Below are positions 62,738 to 64,000 of a DNA stretch of 64,000 nucleotides, in pieces. Source of the stretch: Streptosporangium carneum (GTDB lineage: Bacteria; Actinomycetota; Actinomycetes; Streptosporangiales; Streptosporangiaceae); assembly GCF_027922005.1 (NCBI RefSeq), contig NZ_BSEV01000014.1:1-64000 (forward strand), in the 5' to 3' direction. Each line of letters starts with the position of its first letter. Positions within the stretch are counted from its first letter, which is position 1. A model generated the notes under the pieces. The model saw only the letters and a list, made by a program, of their open reading frames with translations. It had not been told where the DNA came from and made no database searches. Position numbers and translations under genes: made by a program.

Positions 62738-64000
62738 CTAGGCGTCGATGTGGTCGCGGTCGATGTCGGCCGCGCTGCCCACGATGAACTCCCTGCGCGG
62801 AGCCACGTCGCTGCCCATCAGGAGGTCGAAGATGCGCTCGGCCTCCTGGATGTCCTCGATCCTGACCCGGCGCAGGGTCCTGTGACGAGGCTCCATGGTG
62901 GTCTCCGCCAGCTGGTCGGCGTCCATCTCGCCCAGACCCTTGTAGCGCTGCACGGGGTCCTTCCAGCGCTTGTTTCGACGCTCCAGGTCCCGTAGGACCC
63001 GGTGCAGCTCGGCGTCGGAGTAGCAGTAGACGTACTTGTCCTGGCCGCGGCCGGGATTGGTGATCTCGATCCGGTGCAGCGGCGGGACCGCGGCGAAGAC
63101 CCGGCCCGCCTCGACCATCGGCTTCATGTAGCGGTGGAAGAGGGTGAGCAGCAGGCAGCGGATGTGCGCGCCGTCGACGTCGGCGTCGGCCATCAGGATG
63201 ACCTTGCCGTAACGGGCGGCCTCGATGTCGAAGGAGCGCCCCGAGCCCGCGCCGATGACCTGGATGATCGCGGCGCACTCGGCGTTCTTGAGCATGTCGG
63301 CGACGGACGCCTTCTGCACGTTCAGGATCTTGCCGCGGATCGGCAGCAGCGCCTGGAACTCCGAGTCACGGGCCGCGCGGGCGGTGCCCAGCGCCGAGTC
63401 TCCCTCGACGATGAACAGCTCGCTGCGGTCGACGTCGTCACTGCGGCAGTCGACCAGCTTGGCCGGGAGCGCCGAGTTCTCCAGGGCGGTCTTGCGTCGC
63501 TGGTTGTCGCGGTGCTCACGGGCCGCGATCCGGGCCTTGGCCGCCGCGACCATCTTCTCGAGCACCGCGCGCAGCTGCTGCTTGGCGCCGCGCGGCGGGT
63601 TGGTGAAGATCTCCCTGAGGTCGCGGGAGACGACGTGGGCGACGATCCGGGAGGCCGCCGAGGTGCCGAGGACCTCCTTGGTCTGCCCTTCGAACTGGGG
63701 CTCCGGCACCCGGACCGTGACGACCCCGGTGAGCCCCTCCAGGATGTCCTCCCGGGTGACCGGCGCGTCGCCGTTCTTCAGCAGACGGGTCTCACGGAGC
63801 AGTTCGTTCAGTGTGCGGACCAGGGCCCGCTCGAAACCGTTGACGTGGGTGCCGCCCTTGGGGGTGGCGATCACGTTGACGAACGACCTGACGGTGTTGT
63901 CGTAGCCCTTGCCCCAGCGCAGCGCGACGTCCACGGTGAGCTCGCGCTGCACCTGGGTGGGCGTCATGTGGCCCAGCTCGTCGAGGACGGGCACGGTCTC
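62738..64000 (-). CDS. parE: Type II topoisomerase subunit B, ParE/GyrB type (5' end outside window)
   Basis: The last 420 residues are visible, entering from the right edge. They include the transducer domain end (GGTHVNGFERALVRTLNELL), the TOPRIM domain (FIVEGDSALGTARAARDSEF, LMADADVDGAHIRCLLLTLF) and the C-terminal QRYKGLGEMDADQL motif. The ATPase domain lies beyond the window. Together with the parC-type gene it forms the second type II topoisomerase pair; the two genes are separated by about 2.2 kb and converge on the intervening genes, unlike the gyrB-gyrA operon. Confidence 0.93.
   Translation of the reverse strand, partial: ETVPVLDELGHMTPTQVQRELTVDVALRWGKGYDNTVRSFVNVIATPKGGTHVNGFERALVRTLNELLRETRLLKNGDAPVTREDILEGLTGVVTVRVPEPQFEGQTKEVLGTSAASRIVAHVVSRDLREIFTNPPRGAKQQLRAVLEKMVAAAKARIAAREHRDNQRRKTALENSALPAKLVDCRSDDVDRSELFIVEGDSALGTARAARDSEFQALLPIRGKILNVQKASVADMLKNAECAAIIQVIGAGSGRSFDIEAARYGKVILMADADVDGAHIRCLLLTLFHRYMKPMVEAGRVFAAVPPLHRIEITNPGRGQDKYVYCYSDAELHRVLRDLERRNKRWKDPVQRYKGLGEMDADQLAETTMEPRHRTLRRVRIEDIQEAERIFDLLMGSDVAPRREFIVGSAADIDRDHIDA

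Overview
The window is high-GC actinobacterial chromosome. GC-rich codons, frequent GTG starts, ATGA/GTGA gene overlaps and clade-marker proteins (DUF3052 beside aceE, DUF3145 beside the fab genes, FasR, DUF5998, GNAT/acetate-CoA-ligase fusion, SAM methyltransferase of the PF04672 type) point to a filamentous actinomycete. The Streptosporangiaceae are my best guess, inferred from protein style only.

Left part (1-8.4 kb): tail of a secreted chitin-binding protein, a SigE-type sigma factor with a membrane partner, a slipin, several small accessory proteins (DUF6461, DUF6896, a lipoprotein, a small secreted Cys protein), a deleted IS transposase and a kinase-fold protein.

8.5-18.36 kb: an integrated and largely decayed element at a tRNA-Val(TAC) gene. 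The intact tRNA (18281-18355, minus strand) and a distal copy of its 3' half (8521-8576) share a perfect 31-bp core. Next to the tRNA is a module in the order GntR regulator / repSA-like initiator / excisionase / integrase, as in actinomycete integrative and conjugative elements (AICEs) such as pSAM2. The integrase is split by a one-base insertion before its catalytic HxxR...Tyr. The distal half is a graveyard: IS5- and IS481-type transposase remnants, a nonsense-interrupted NucA/NucB nuclease toxin beside a SMI1/KNR4 immunity gene, an ATP-binding anti-sigma-like protein, a 47-residue cysteine-free peptide gene, DUF3885 and an unknown. A third, partial att copy lies at 14312-14374.

18.4-33.9 kb: core genes including a ROK kinase, an AhpE-like peroxiredoxin, DUF3052, YjbQ, aceE, a secreted tripeptidyl-aminopeptidase-like lipoprotein, a Ser/Thr kinase fused to an extracellular solute-binding sensor, three regulators with clear or possible operators, an amidohydrolase and a YgiB/YgiC/DUF350 three-gene unit.

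34-41.2 kb: type II fatty acid synthesis operon fasR - fabD - fabH - acpP - fabF - accD, ending in a strong terminator, followed by DUF3145.

41.4-46.3 kb: a tight four-gene unit of cytosolic subtilisin, sigma factor, small beta-rich protein and TPR-CHAT caspase-like protease. It is the best candidate here for a poorly described system.

46.3-64 kb: sulfurtransferase / phosphodiesterase / DUF5998 operon, protein acyltransferase, PfkB kinase, a RecQ-phosphoribosyltransferase fusion whose 3' end is tandemly duplicated downstream, the parC-type topoisomerase gene, a beta-carbonic anhydrase, and the C-terminal part of the parE-type partner running off the right edge.
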